From RH-AL1 sp964235705 (GTDB taxonomy: Bacteria; Pseudomonadota; Alphaproteobacteria; Rhizobiales; Beijerinckiaceae): 64,000 nucleotides of DNA. The DNA lies in the NCBI GenBank assembly GCA_964235705.1, contig CAXSDP010000001.1, forward strand, positions 62,001-126,000. The letters run 5' to 3'. The notes beneath the pieces are model-generated. The model did not search any database. It saw only the letters and a list, made by a program, of their open reading frames with translations, and had not been told where the DNA came from. The translations under genes and the position numbers were made by a program. Below are positions 51,723-63,261 of this stretch, in pieces; position 1 is the first letter of the stretch; every line of letters starts with the position of its first letter.

Positions 51723-53017
51723 TCCCGCTCGATGCGGATGACCTGCGGCTTCTCGCTCACGTGGCCGTCGGCCACGACCGCCGCGATCGCCTCGCGGATC
51801 GCCTTCTCCGCCGTCGCGTGGGTGATCAGGGTGACGGGTACGGGGTTGCCCGCGACGCCGCCCGCGCCGGGTGGGGCGCGCTGGACGATGCTTTCCAACG
51901 AGATGCCCCGCTCCGCCAACCGCATCGCGATCGCCGCGGCGGCGCCTGGACGGTCGAAGAGCGAGAGGCGCACGTAGTAGCCGCCCTCGTGCGTCTCGAT
52001 CGCGGCCTTCTCCAGCGGCTTCAGCGCGGCGACCGGTCGACCGAAGGCAGGCGAGCGATCCCCCTTGGCGACGTCGGCGATGTCGGCGACGACCGCCGAG
52101 GCGGTCGCCTCGCCGCCGGCGCCCGGCCCGGCCAGCATCACTTCGCGCACCGCGTCGGCGTTGACCACGACCGCGTTGGTCACCCCCATGGTCTGCGCGA
52201 TCGCGGACGCCTTCGGGACCATGGTGGGGTGCACGCGCTGCTCGATGCCGGACGCGGTCGCCTTGGCGACGCCGAGCAGCTTAATGCGGAAGCCGAGGTC
52301 GTCGGCGGCCTGGAGGTCGGCGAGCGTGATCGTCTCGATGCCCTCGACGCCGACCGCCGCCGCGTCGACGCGCGTGCCGAAGGCGAGCGCCGTCAGGATG
52401 GCGAGCTTGTGGGCCGCGTCGAAGCCGCCGACGTCGAAGGTGGGATCGGCTTCCGCGTAGCCGAGGCGCTGCGCCTCCGCGAGGCAGTCGGCGAAGGACA
52501 GCGATTCCGCGCCCATCCGGCTCAGGATGTAGTTGCAGGTGCCATTCAGGATGCCGTAGACGCGCTCCACGCCGTTGCCGGCCAGCGCCTCGCGCAGCGT
52601 CTTGACGATCGGGATGCCGCCGGCGACAGCAGCCTCGAAGCGCAGGGCGACACCCCGCTCCTCGGCGGCGCGCGCCAAGTCGAGGCCGTGGACGGCGATC
52701 ATCGCCTTGTTGGCGGTGACGACGTGCTTGCCCGCCTCGATCGCCGCCCGGGTCGCCGCGAGCGCCACGCCGCCCTCGCCGCCGATCAGTTCCACGAAGC
52801 AGTCGATGGCCGCGTCGCCGGCGAGGGCGACGGCGTCATCGGTCCAGGCGACGTCGCGAAAGCCGCGTGCCTTGCCGCGATCGCGCGAGGACACCCCGGC
52901 CACGATGATGCGTCGTCCCGTGCGCAGCTCCAAATCGTCCCGGCGGTCGAGAAGCCCGAGGACGGCGGCCCCGACGGTGCCGAGACCGGCGACACCGACG
53001 CGCAAAGGAGGCAACAT
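51719..53017 (-). CDS. hom: Homoserine dehydrogenase
   Basis: 432 residues. Reduces aspartate semialdehyde to homoserine for threonine and methionine. It has the NAD(P) motif GLGTVGAAVLGLL, GILNGTCNYILSRM, the substrate-binding EADPTFDVGGFDAAHK, and a C-terminal ACT domain (YVRLSLFDRPGAAAAI) for threonine feedback. Its stop overlaps the recJ start. Confidence 0.95.
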   Translation of the reverse strand: MLPPLRVGVAGLGTVGAAVLGLLDRRDDLELRTGRRIIVAGVSSRDRGKARGFRDVAWTDDAVALAGDAAIDCFVELIGGEGGVALAATRAAIEAGKHVVTANKAMIAVHGLDLARAAEERGVALRFEAAVAGGIPIVKTLREALAGNGVERVYGILNGTCNYILSRMGAESLSFADCLAEAQRLGYAEADPTFDVGGFDAAHKLAILTALAFGTRVDAAAVGVEGIETITLADLQAADDLGFRIKLLGVAKATASGIEQRVHPTMVPKASAIAQTMGVTNAVVVNADAVREVMLAGPGAGGEATASAVVADIADVAKGDRSPAFGRPVAALKPLEKAAIETHEGGYYVRLSLFDRPGAAAAIAMRLAERGISLESIVQRAPPGAGGVAGNPVPVTLITHATAEKAIREAIAAVVADGHVSEKPQVIRIERE

Positions 53018-53146
53018 CAGGCATTCCGACGGTAGGAGGGGATCGAAAGGGCGGGATGGCCCTCGGGGTGCTGGTCCCCCAGGCCGGTCCCCGACCCGCG
53101 TTCACGCCTTCTGCCCCATTTCACCACGGCAGGCAAACCGCGACCG

Positions 53147-53563
53147 CTACGGTGCGGGCGGCGTGCCGGAAGCGATCCCGCGCCGGGGCTTCTTGGCGGG
53201 CGGCGAACCGCGCAGGCCACGCGCCTTGACCTCGTTCGCCACGCCGAAACGTTCCATCTCCGCCTGCAACGCCTGCACGTTGGCGGGGTCGCGCGGCTTC
53301 GGGCGCACCGGCTCGTCGCCGGTCAGGGGCGTGTATTTCAAGCCTTTGACGTCGGGTCGCGTCGCCGTGACGAAGTCCTGCGCGGGCGGAACGTCGGTCC
53401 ACAAGCGGGTGTTACGGAGTGTGTCGAGGGGCGTCCCGTACCTGTTCGGCTTGGGCTTCGACGCGTCGCCCGACGCGGTCTGGGCCTGGCCGACAACCGG
53501 CGCCAGCACGGCGAACACGAGGGCGAGCGGGACGAGGCGGCGCATGCCGAGCCGGTTGGCCAA
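53147..53563 (-). CDS. Exported hypothetical protein
   Basis: About 138 residues. An N-terminal signal (RRLVPLALVFAVLAPVVGQAQ) is followed by a soluble part with PNRYGTPLDTLRNTRLWTDVPPAQDFV and a Pro/Arg-rich end. The TTG at 53563 has GAGG upstream; an ATG at 53545 is the alternative. Conserved-looking but no family recognised. It lies upstream of hom on the same strand. Confidence 0.65.
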   Translation of the reverse strand: MANRLGMRRLVPLALVFAVLAPVVGQAQTASGDASKPKPNRYGTPLDTLRNTRLWTDVPPAQDFVTATRPDVKGLKYTPLTGDEPVRPKPRDPANVQALQAEMERFGVANEVKARGLRGSPPAKKPRRGIASGTPPAP

Positions 53564-53699
53564 ACGATCCTCGTCACGCGGGGTTCAAGATCTCGAGGCC
53601 CAGCGAACCACGGCCTCGTCGATCAAATAGGTTGTCTTTATGTCGGAAGCGGGACACGGCTTCGGTGTCGATCGGCCCAGGATCGGAAAGGCGAGGCTC

Positions 53700-55601
53700 A
53701 TGACCTCTTCGGCTGACTTGCGAAACCCCCTGATCGCGCCCCCGCCACGCGAAGTGATCCCCTCGCCAACCCCTTCCATCGCCCAACCACCAGCGCCCCG
53801 CACGTCGGTGGACCCTGGCACCCGGCCGCCCGGCCTGGACATCGAGCGGCTGGCCGCCAACACGGCGCGCTTCATCGAGCAGTCCGGCAAGGCGCTCGCC
53901 GCCTACCTCAAGCCGTTCGAGGCGGGCAAGGTCCGCGAGGATGACGTGTCGGACACGCTGGCGGTGGCGGTCAGCTCGATCGGCAAGGTCGTCGAGCACT
54001 GGACGAGCGATCCCCAGCGGCTCGTGGAGGCGCAGGCCGCGATCGCCCAGCCTTTCCTCCAACTCTGGTCGCAAACCTACCGGCGGCTGAGCGGGGAGGC
54101 GGTGGAGCCGGTGGTGCCGGTGACCAAGGGCGACAAGCGCTACAGCGCCCCCGAGTGGCACGACATGCCGCTCTACGACTTCCTGCGCCAGGCCCACGCC
54201 ATCAGCGCCACCTGGGCGGAGGGGCTCGTTGAGCGGTCGGAGGGCGTCGAGCCGCGAACGCGCGCCAAGGCGCGCTTCTACCTGCGCCAGATCACCAGCG
54301 CGCTGTCGCCGGCGAACTTCCTCGCGACCAACCCCGAGCTGATGCGTCAAACGTTCGCCACCAGCGGCGACAACCTCGCGCGGGGCGCCGCCCTGCTCGC
54401 CGAGGACATGGAGGCCGGCGGCGGGCGGCTGCGCATCCGGCAAACCGACGCGAGCAAGTTCGCGCTCGGCGTCAACGTCGCCGTGACACCGGGCAAGGTG
54501 GTGTTCCGCAACGACCTGTTCGAGTTGATCCAGTACGCGCCGGCGACCGACACCGTGCTGAAGCGGCCGCTGCTCGTCGTGCCGCCCTGGATCAACAAGT
54601 ATTACATCCTCGACCTCAACCCGCAGAAGAGCTTCGTGCGCTGGGCGGTCGGTCAGGGCCTCACCGTCTTCATGATGTCATGGGTGAACCCGGATGGTCG
54701 CCACCGGGAGAAGGGTTTCGAGTCCTACATGCGCGAGGGCGTCTTCGCCGCGCTCGGCGCGGTTCGCGCGGCGACCGGGGAGGGGGACGTCAACGCGCTC
54801 GGCTACTGCATCGGCGGCACCCTGCTCGCGACCGCCCTCGCCACCATGGCCAAGACCCACGACCAGCGGGTCAGGAGCGCGACGTTCTTCACCGCGCAGG
54901 CCGACTTCACCGACGCCGGCGAGATCCAGGTGTTCATCGATGAGGAGCAGCTGAAGGTCCTCGAGGCCAAGATGGAGGACGCGGGCTACCTCGAGGGCTC
55001 GAGCATGGCGATGGCCTTCAACATGCTGCGCCCGACCGACCTCGTGTGGTCCTATGTCGTGAACAACTACGTGAAGGGCGAGCCGCCCGCCGCCTTCGAC
55101 CTGCTCTACTGGAACTCGGACGCGACACGGCTGCCGGCGCGCAATCATTCCGACTACCTGCGAAACTTCTACATCGGCAACAAACTCGCCAAGGGCGAGC
55201 TGACGATGGGCGGCGAGCCGCTGAGCCTCGGGGACGTCACCGTGCCCAGCTACTTCGTGGCGGCCAAGGAGGACCACATCGCGCCCGCGGCCTCCGTTTA
55301 TCGCGGCGCCAAGCTGTTCGGCGGTCCGGTGCGCTACGTGCTCGGCGCGTCGGGGCACATCGCCGGCGTCATCAACCCGCCGGGCAAAGCCAAATACGGC
55401 TACGCGACCGGGCCGAAGCCGTTCGGCGAGTTGGTGGACTGGTTGCCGCTCGCCACGACGACGCCGGGGAGCTGGTGGGGTGACTGGTTCGATTGGCTGT
55501 CGGGACAGGCGCCGCACATGGTTCCCGCGCGGGTCCCCGGGGATGGCAAGCTGCCGATCCTCGCCGACGCGCCGGGCGACTACGTCCGGGTCAAGGGTTG
55601 A
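53700..55601 (+). CDS. phaC: Class I poly(3-hydroxyalkanoate) synthase
   Basis: 633 residues. Polymerises 3-hydroxyacyl-CoA into PHA storage granules. The lipase-like box is GYCIGGTLLA (nucleophile Cys), followed by AAKEDHIAP (Asp) and GASGHIAGVINPP (His). PPWINKYYILDLNP and FMMSWVNPD are family signatures. The Pro-rich N-terminal ~50 residues are variable. ATG at 53700 follows AGGCGAGG; an in-frame ATG at 53640 is the alternative. No phaA, phaB or phasin gene is adjacent. Confidence 0.94.
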   Translation: MTSSADLRNPLIAPPPREVIPSPTPSIAQPPAPRTSVDPGTRPPGLDIERLAANTARFIEQSGKALAAYLKPFEAGKVREDDVSDTLAVAVSSIGKVVEHWTSDPQRLVEAQAAIAQPFLQLWSQTYRRLSGEAVEPVVPVTKGDKRYSAPEWHDMPLYDFLRQAHAISATWAEGLVERSEGVEPRTRAKARFYLRQITSALSPANFLATNPELMRQTFATSGDNLARGAALLAEDMEAGGGRLRIRQTDASKFALGVNVAVTPGKVVFRNDLFELIQYAPATDTVLKRPLLVVPPWINKYYILDLNPQKSFVRWAVGQGLTVFMMSWVNPDGRHREKGFESYMREGVFAALGAVRAATGEGDVNALGYCIGGTLLATALATMAKTHDQRVRSATFFTAQADFTDAGEIQVFIDEEQLKVLEAKMEDAGYLEGSSMAMAFNMLRPTDLVWSYVVNNYVKGEPPAAFDLLYWNSDATRLPARNHSDYLRNFYIGNKLAKGELTMGGEPLSLGDVTVPSYFVAAKEDHIAPAASVYRGAKLFGGPVRYVLGASGHIAGVINPPGKAKYGYATGPKPFGELVDWLPLATTTPGSWWGDWFDWLSGQAPHMVPARVPGDGKLPILADAPGDYVRVKG

Positions 55602-55619
55602 GCCGGATCAAGGTCCGGG

Positions 55620-56939
55620 TCAGCCGTTCCGCTCGCCTCGCAGCGCCGCCCAGCGTCGCATCCGCTCCCCCACCTCGCGCTCGAAGCCGCGCTCCGTCGG
55701 TTCGTAGACGACCTGCCGGCCGAGCGCGTCAGGCCAGTAATCTTGTCCGGAGAAGGCGTCGGGCTCGTCGTGATCGTAGGCGTAGCCGGTGCCATAGCCC
55801 TCGCCCTTCATCAGCTTGGTCGAACCGTTGAGGATCACCTTGGGCGGCATCAGGGAGCCGTTCTCCCGCGCGAGGCGCGAAGCCGCCTTGAAGGCGCGGT
55901 ACGCGGCGTTCGATTTCGGCGCGGTGGCGACGTAGATCACCGCTTGGGCGATGGCGAGTTCGCCCTCGGGCGAGCCGAGGAAGTCGTAGGCCTCCTTGGC
56001 GGCGTTGGCGACGACCAGCGCCTGCGGGTCGGCGAGGCCGACGTCCTCCACCGCCATGCGCACCACGCGCCGCGCGATGAACAGGGGGTCCTCGCCGCCA
56101 TCGAACATGCGCGCCAGGTAGTACAGGGCGGCATCGGGGTCCGAGCCCCGCACGCTCTTATGCAGGGCGCTGATCAGGTTGTGATGCCCTTCCCGCGCCT
56201 TGTCGTAGATCGGCGCGCGGCGTTGCACGACGGCGCCGAGCGCCCGCGCGTCGAGCACCTGTCCTTCAAGCGCTTGCCCGGGCGCGCCGGCGCGCCATAG
56301 ATCCTCCGCGAGGGTGAGCGCGGCGCGGCCATCGCCGTCGGCCATGCGGATCAAGGCGGCGCGAGCCCCTTCGTCTAGCGGCAGCGGCCGTCCTTCGACT
56401 GCCTCGGCGCGCGCCAGGAGCTTCTCCAAAGCCGCGTCGTCGAGCGCCTTGAAGGTCAGCACGCGGGCACGCGACAGCAGCGCGGCGTTCAGTTCGAAGC
56501 TCGGGTTCTCCGTCGTCGCGCCGATCAGGGTGATCGTGCCGTCCTCCATCACGGGGAGGAAACCGTCCTGCTGGGCGCGGTTGAAGCGGTGGATCTCGTC
56601 GACGAACAGGAGGGTGCCCTGCCCGCCCGCGCGCCGTCGCCGCGCCTCCTCGAACACCTTCTTCAGGTCGGCGACGCCGGTGAAGATCGCCGAAACCTGG
56701 ACGAAGGCGAGGCGGGTCTCGCCGGCGAGCAGGCGCGCCACGGTCGTCTTGCCCGTGCCGGGCGGCCCCCAGAAGACCAGCGAGCCGATCGACCCGGCCG
56801 CGATCAGCCGCGACAGCGCCCCACGCGGGCCGACGAGGTGATCCTGACCGGCGACCTCACCCAGCTTGGTCGGCCGTAGGCGGTCGGCGAGCGGGCGGGG
56901 AACGTCGGCTTCGAGCCCTGCGGCGGAGAACAGCGTCAT
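55620..56939 (-). CDS. rarA: Replication-associated recombination protein A (MgsA/RarA)
   Basis: 439 residues, clamp-loader-like AAA+ ATPase acting at stalled replication forks. Walker A is WGPPGTGKTTVARLLA; Walker B and sensor regions are LFVDEIHRFNRAQQD and LIGATTENPSFELN. HNLISALHKSVRGSDPDAALYYLARM and the C-terminal GYGTGYAYDHDEPDAF are typical. It converges with phaC, 18 bases away. Confidence 0.94.
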   Translation of the reverse strand: MTLFSAAGLEADVPRPLADRLRPTKLGEVAGQDHLVGPRGALSRLIAAGSIGSLVFWGPPGTGKTTVARLLAGETRLAFVQVSAIFTGVADLKKVFEEARRRRAGGQGTLLFVDEIHRFNRAQQDGFLPVMEDGTITLIGATTENPSFELNAALLSRARVLTFKALDDAALEKLLARAEAVEGRPLPLDEGARAALIRMADGDGRAALTLAEDLWRAGAPGQALEGQVLDARALGAVVQRRAPIYDKAREGHHNLISALHKSVRGSDPDAALYYLARMFDGGEDPLFIARRVVRMAVEDVGLADPQALVVANAAKEAYDFLGSPEGELAIAQAVIYVATAPKSNAAYRAFKAASRLARENGSLMPPKVILNGSTKLMKGEGYGTGYAYDHDEPDAFSGQDYWPDALGRQVVYEPTERGFEREVGERMRRWAALRGERNG

Positions 56940-57103
56940 GCCGCCACCGTGGGCGCGGCGCGGCGCGAAAGCCAGCCCCCGCGCCTGCCCGTGCCCCGTT
57001 CATCACCCCTCTTTGGTCGTCGACTGACGCTTGGAAACCTTTCGTTAACCATCTAGGCGATCTAATGAGGGCGGTATCGGCTGGCAGGACGGGATCCCCT
57101 CAG

Positions 57104-57802
57104 ATGCGTACGATTGCGATGGTGACGCAGAAGGGTGGATCGGGGAAGAGCACGCTGGCGGCCTGCCTGGCCGTCGTCGCGCAGGCCGCCGGCGAACGTG
57201 TCTTCCTCATCGACATGGACCCGCAGAAGTCGCTGACGAAGTGGGCGCGCCGCCGCAACGACGCGACCATGGCGGTCGAGACCGTGTCGGCCGCCAAGCT
57301 GCCGGAGGCGATCGCCGCCCTGGCGAAGGGCAAGGTGACCCTGGTCATCATTGACACGCCGGCCACCGACACGCCGGCCGCCGACGCCGCGATGAAGGCC
57401 GCCGACCTTTGCATCATCCCCGCGCGCCCCACCATCTTCGACATCTGGTCGAGCGAGGTGACGCGCGGCAAGCTGAAGACGCTGTCCAAGGACTTCGCCT
57501 TCGTCCTCAACCAGTGCCCGGCGATGCAGGAAAGCCAGCGCGTGCTCGACGGCGCCGCCGCGCTCGAGAGCATGGGCGGCCTGCTCCGCCCGCTGATCGC
57601 CTCGCGCGTCGCCTACCAGGAAGCGGCACGGGAGGGCATGGGGCCGACCGAAGTCGAGCCGGACGGCAAGGCGGCCGAGGAGATGAAGACGCTCTGGGCC
57701 TCGCTCAGCAAGCGCCTCGCCAGGATCGCGCCGCCGGCGGGCAAGGTCGCCGGCGGCGGCAGGACGCTGTCCAAGCGCCTGGCGGCGGCGGCCGCCGCCT
57801 AA
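57104..57802 (+). CDS. Orphan ParA-family ATPase
   Basis: About 232 residues. The deviant Walker A TQKGGSGKSTLAA, the switch region IIDTPA and the later FVLNQCPA define the ParA/MinD group. No parB or parS-like array is next to it. Proteins of this size with the segment CIIPARPTIFDIWSSEVT are common as solitary ATPases in alphaproteobacteria and may position cargo. A short duplication reads DTPATDTPAA. The start is uncertain: ATG at 57104 or 57065. Confidence 0.85.
   Translation: MRTIAMVTQKGGSGKSTLAACLAVVAQAAGERVFLIDMDPQKSLTKWARRRNDATMAVETVSAAKLPEAIAALAKGKVTLVIIDTPATDTPAADAAMKAADLCIIPARPTIFDIWSSEVTRGKLKTLSKDFAFVLNQCPAMQESQRVLDGAAALESMGGLLRPLIASRVAYQEAAREGMGPTEVEPDGKAAEEMKTLWASLSKRLARIAPPAGKVAGGGRTLSKRLAAAAAA
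57353..57382. repeat. 15-bp in-frame duplication in the ParA gene
   Basis: GACACGCCGGCCACC (57353-57367) is followed by GACACGCCGGCCGCC, one base different. It encodes DTPAT-DTPAA directly after the Walker B-like IID. Some family members may naturally have this sequence, so it may not be recent. Confidence 0.6.
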
Positions 57803-58108
57803 AGCGTCGGCCCGGAAAGCGCCCAATGGTTTTCGGATAAAGCCGATGCGTCCGCGGGACTCTACGGCGTCGGACCGCGCGGGGATCGCGGGGTCATCAT
57901 CGTCTCGCATCAATCGCGTCATGCGTCAGGATTCCAGGGCAGAGATGGTCCAGGGGCGGTGATCGCCGCCGTGATCCAACTCGATCGCGGCAAGGTAAGG
58001 ATACCTTAGGCGCGGTCCGCACCGCTCGCAAGCCCCCGGCGGGACCGGACCGGCACCGATCCCACCACGTCCGCACGGCGACGTGGTCCGATGCCCGATC
58101 CGGGCGCC
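57803..58108. other. Convergent intergenic region after ParA and glmS
   Basis: 306 bases between two converging genes without a supported coding sequence. It contains a hairpin element at 57824-57850 related to the one after mazG. Nothing else is recognised. Confidence 0.5.
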
Positions 58109-59947
<1,839 letters not shown>

Positions 59948-59950
59948 GGT

Positions 59951-61378
59951 TCAGCCTTTCTGCTTCCCGCCACCGGGCGCGGCACCCACCGTCCGGGGCG
60001 GCGCGTGGGGGTCGGGGTGGGGGTCACGAAGGGGGGCGGAGTGGGCGTCCCGGAACGCCTTCGCCCATCCCGGCTTCTCCACGGCGCGGGCGCGGGCGAC
60101 CACCAGGGCGTCGGCCGGCACGTCGCGCGTGACCACGGAGCCGGTGCCGATGAAGGCGCCGTCGCCGACGCTGACGGGCGCCACCAGCGCGGTGTTGACG
60201 CCGACGAAGGCGCCGACGCCGATGGTGGTCCTGTGCTTGCTGAAACCATCGTAGTTGCAGGTGATGGTGCCGGCGCCGATGTTGGTGCCCGCGCCCACGC
60301 TCGCGTCGCCGATGTAGCTGAGGTGGTTGGCCTTCACGCCGCGCGCGAGGTGCGAGCCCTTGACCTCGACGAAATTGCCGACGTGGACGTCCGCGTCGAG
60401 CACGCTGCCGGGACGCAGCCGCGCGAAGGGGCCGACGGTGGCGCGGGGGCCGACGGTGACCCCTTCCAGGTGCGAGAAGGCGCGGATGCGGCTACCCTCG
60501 CCGACGGTGACGCCCGGACCGAAGACGACGTTGGGCTCGACCACCACGTCGCGGGCGAGCGCGGTGTCCCACGACAGCGTCACGGAATCGGGCGCGACCA
60601 GCGTCGCGCCGCCGCGCAGCGCCGCCTCGCGGAGCCGCGCCTGCATGGCCGCCTCGGCGCGGGCGAGCTGCACCCGGTCATTCACACCTTGCACCTCGTC
60701 GGCGGCCGCGATGACCGTGGCGGCCCGCAGGCCCCGCGCGCGGGCGAGCGCGACGACGTCGGTCAGGTAGAACTCGCCCTGCGCGTTGTCCGACCCGATC
60801 GCCGACAGCAGTTCGAGCGCCATCCGCCCATCGAGCGCCATCAGGCCGGCGTTGCACAGGGTGACCGCCCGCTCAGCCTCCGTGGCGTCCTTCTCCTCGC
60901 GGATGGCGGTGAGGGTGGCATCAACGGTGAGCAGCCGGCCGTAGCCGTGGGGATCGCGCGCGTGGAAGCCGAGGACGGCGAGGGCGGCGTCGCCGTCGCG
61001 AAGCGCCCCTCGTAGCCGCGCCAGGGTGTCGGGGGTGACCAGCGGCGTGTCGGCGAAGGCGACCAGGACCTCGTCGTAACCCCGCTCGATCGCCGCCCGC
61101 GCGGTCAACACCGCGTGGGCCGTCCCTCGACGCTCGACCTGCACGAACGTTTGGGCGCGCGAAGCGATCGCCGCGACGTCGTCGCGTCCGGGCCCGACCA
61201 CCAGGGCGACGTCGGCGATCCCCGCGCCGGCGACGGCCTCGAGGCAATGCGCGAGCATCGATCGGCCCGCGAGTTCGTGGGCGACCTTGGGACGGGCGGA
61301 GCGCATGCGCGTGCCCTCGCCGGCGGCGAGGACGATCGCGAGGCAGGTGCGGGAAGGCGGCGGCGCGGCGGCGGGCAT
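59951..61378 (-). CDS. glmU: Bifunctional N-acetylglucosamine-1-phosphate uridyltransferase / glucosamine-1-phosphate acetyltransferase
   Basis: 475 residues. The N-terminal nucleotidyltransferase has LAIVLAAGEGTRMRSARPK; the C-terminal left-handed beta-helix has hexapeptide repeats and the acetyl-CoA region KGSHLARGVKANHLSYIGDA, GTITCNYDGFSKHRT. It makes UDP-GlcNAc. The ATG at 61378 starts just before the conserved domain. The final ~30 residues are a His/Pro-rich tail. The start is divergent from the opg genes. Confidence 0.95.
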   Translation of the reverse strand: MPAAAPPPSRTCLAIVLAAGEGTRMRSARPKVAHELAGRSMLAHCLEAVAGAGIADVALVVGPGRDDVAAIASRAQTFVQVERRGTAHAVLTARAAIERGYDEVLVAFADTPLVTPDTLARLRGALRDGDAALAVLGFHARDPHGYGRLLTVDATLTAIREEKDATEAERAVTLCNAGLMALDGRMALELLSAIGSDNAQGEFYLTDVVALARARGLRAATVIAAADEVQGVNDRVQLARAEAAMQARLREAALRGGATLVAPDSVTLSWDTALARDVVVEPNVVFGPGVTVGEGSRIRAFSHLEGVTVGPRATVGPFARLRPGSVLDADVHVGNFVEVKGSHLARGVKANHLSYIGDASVGAGTNIGAGTITCNYDGFSKHRTTIGVGAFVGVNTALVAPVSVGDGAFIGTGSVVTRDVPADALVVARARAVEKPGWAKAFRDAHSAPLRDPHPDPHAPPRTVGAAPGGGKQKG

Positions 61379-61596
61379 GGGGAACTCCGGGTCTCCTTCC
61401 TTCGCGAATAAGTCGGGTGTCGCGCAAGCCAAAACACCGGATGCGCGACGCGCGGGTCTCGCCACGCCTCGACCTTCGTTCACACAAATGCTCAGCTTAC
61501 GCCTACAACGCCGATCAGGTTTCATTCCCAGCCGATCAACGTTGTGCCATAAGGCGTTGACCCAACCGATCGCGTGCCCGTTTGACCGACGAGTCG

Positions 61597-63261
61597 ATGT
61601 ACCAACGTCGTGATGTCCTCAGGTTGACCCTGGGTGGTGCCGCCGGCCTGACGGCGCTCTCGACCGTCACCCCCGGGCTCGGGGCGGAGGCGACGAAAGC
61701 GTCGCCTCCAGCCACGACGAATCCGCCGGGTGTCCCCGCGAACGCCAACGCGCCGAGCGGCCCCGGCGTGGTCCTGGGCGCCCCGGTCGACTTCCATGCC
61801 GGCATGGTCGCGGACATCGCGCGCGCGCTGTCCAAACAGCCCTTCAAGCCGGTCGCGACCGACCTGCCCGACCCGTTCAAGTCGCTCAGCTACGAGCAAT
61901 ACGAGGCCATCAAGCCGAAGCCGACCGCGCGGATCTGGGCGTCTGAGGCGATCGGCTACGCGATCGAGCCGCTGCATCGCGGCTTCCAGTTCGACCTGCC
62001 GATCCAGCTGAACCTCGTCACCGACGGCAAGGCCCAACGCTTGATCTACGACACGGCCATGTTCGACTTCGGCAAGCTGACGCCCTCGCCGAAGATCGGC
62101 GACATCGGCTTCTCCGGCTTTCGCGTCCTGGCGACGCGGACCACGGCCGGCAAGGACTCGGCCGGCAAGGGTTCAGGTGGCACGGCATCGCCCGACAGGG
62201 ACCCGCTCGGCGAGATCGCCACCTTCCAGGGCTCGAACTTCTTCCGTGCCCTCGCCGACGGCCAGGTCGCCGGCCTGATGGCGCGGGCGCTGGCGTTGAA
62301 GGTCGCCGACCCCAAAGGCGAGGAGATGCCGATCTTCCGCTCGATCTGGGTCGAGAAGCCGAGCCTGGTGACGGCCACCCTGGTGGTCCACGCCATCATC
62401 GACTCGGACAGCGTAGCCGGCGCGTTCCGCTTCACGCTGCGGACCGGCGAGGCGACGATCATCGACACCGAATGCACGCTGTTCCCTCGCGCGACCATCG
62501 ACAATTTCGGCCTGGCCTCGATGAGCGCGACGCACCTCCTCGGCTTCCTCGATCACAAGCGGTTCGACGATTATCGGCCCAATGTCAGCGAAGTGTGCGG
62601 CGTGCAAATGCTGACGGGCGCCAACGAGTGGGTTTGGCGCCCCGTCACCAATCGCGACAGCCTGCAGATCTCGACCTTCGTGGACGACAAGCCGCGTGGT
62701 TTCGGCTGCCTGATACGCGACCGCGCCTTCGGCGATTACGCCGACGAGGAGAACCACTGGGAGAAACGTCCCTCGCTGTGGATCGAGCCCATCGGCGATT
62801 GGACGGAGGGAGGGGTCCAACTCATCGAGATCCCCTCCCAATCGGACGCCAACGACAACATCCTGTGTTTCTGGCGCCCGCGCGAACCGCTGAAGGCCGG
62901 CAGCGAAGTCGCCTTCGCTTACCGTCAATTCTGGTGCTGGGACCCGCCCGAGCGGCCCGACCTCGCGCGCGCCATGCGCTCGCGGGCGGGTGGGGGCGGC
63001 CGGCGCTGGCGCTTCTTCGTCGAGTTCGAGGGCGATGTCCTGGGTGATCTCGATCGCAGCCGTGGGGTGGCACCGGCCCTGACCACGAGCGCCGGCACCT
63101 TGACGCTCACCAGGACGTTCACCGACACGAACGCCAAGGCTTGCCGTGTGCTCTTCGAGATCGATCCGGGGAGCGCCGCCTCGGCGGAGTTGCGGCTCGT
63201 GCTGCAGGCCGGGGGCAAGCCGATCAGCGAAACCTGGCTTTATCGTTGGACACCGTCATGA
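61597..63261 (+). CDS. Periplasmic glucan biosynthesis protein OpgG/OpgD family
   Basis: About 554 residues. The N-terminus MYQRRDVLRLTLGGAAG is a twin-arginine export signal, as in OpgD. The mature part has VDFHAGMVADIARALSKQPF, SYEQYEAIKPKPTARIW, FGLASMSATHLLGFLDHKR, and the C-terminal beta-sandwich ending ETWLYRWTPS. It shapes the osmoregulated periplasmic glucan chain. A Gly/Ser-rich insert near residues 184-200 comes from a 15-bp duplication. TTG at 61582 is an alternative start. Its stop overlaps opgH (ATGA). Confidence 0.9.
   Translation: MYQRRDVLRLTLGGAAGLTALSTVTPGLGAEATKASPPATTNPPGVPANANAPSGPGVVLGAPVDFHAGMVADIARALSKQPFKPVATDLPDPFKSLSYEQYEAIKPKPTARIWASEAIGYAIEPLHRGFQFDLPIQLNLVTDGKAQRLIYDTAMFDFGKLTPSPKIGDIGFSGFRVLATRTTAGKDSAGKGSGGTASPDRDPLGEIATFQGSNFFRALADGQVAGLMARALALKVADPKGEEMPIFRSIWVEKPSLVTATLVVHAIIDSDSVAGAFRFTLRTGEATIIDTECTLFPRATIDNFGLASMSATHLLGFLDHKRFDDYRPNVSEVCGVQMLTGANEWVWRPVTNRDSLQISTFVDDKPRGFGCLIRDRAFGDYADEENHWEKRPSLWIEPIGDWTEGGVQLIEIPSQSDANDNILCFWRPREPLKAGSEVAFAYRQFWCWDPPERPDLARAMRSRAGGGGRRWRFFVEFEGDVLGDLDRSRGVAPALTTSAGTLTLTRTFTDTNAKACRVLFEIDPGSAASAELRLVLQAGGKPISETWLYRWTPS
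62146..62175. repeat. 15-bp tandem duplication inside the glucan gene
   Basis: GCCGGCAAGGACTCG (62146-62160) is followed by GCCGGCAAGGGTTCA (62161-62175), encoding AGKDS-AGKGS in a surface loop. Confidence 0.75.

Noticed and set aside
49131..51977. 948-codon plus-strand open frame across the tRNA genes and recJ
   Set aside because: It runs through two tRNAs and is antisense to recJ, with shadow-type composition.
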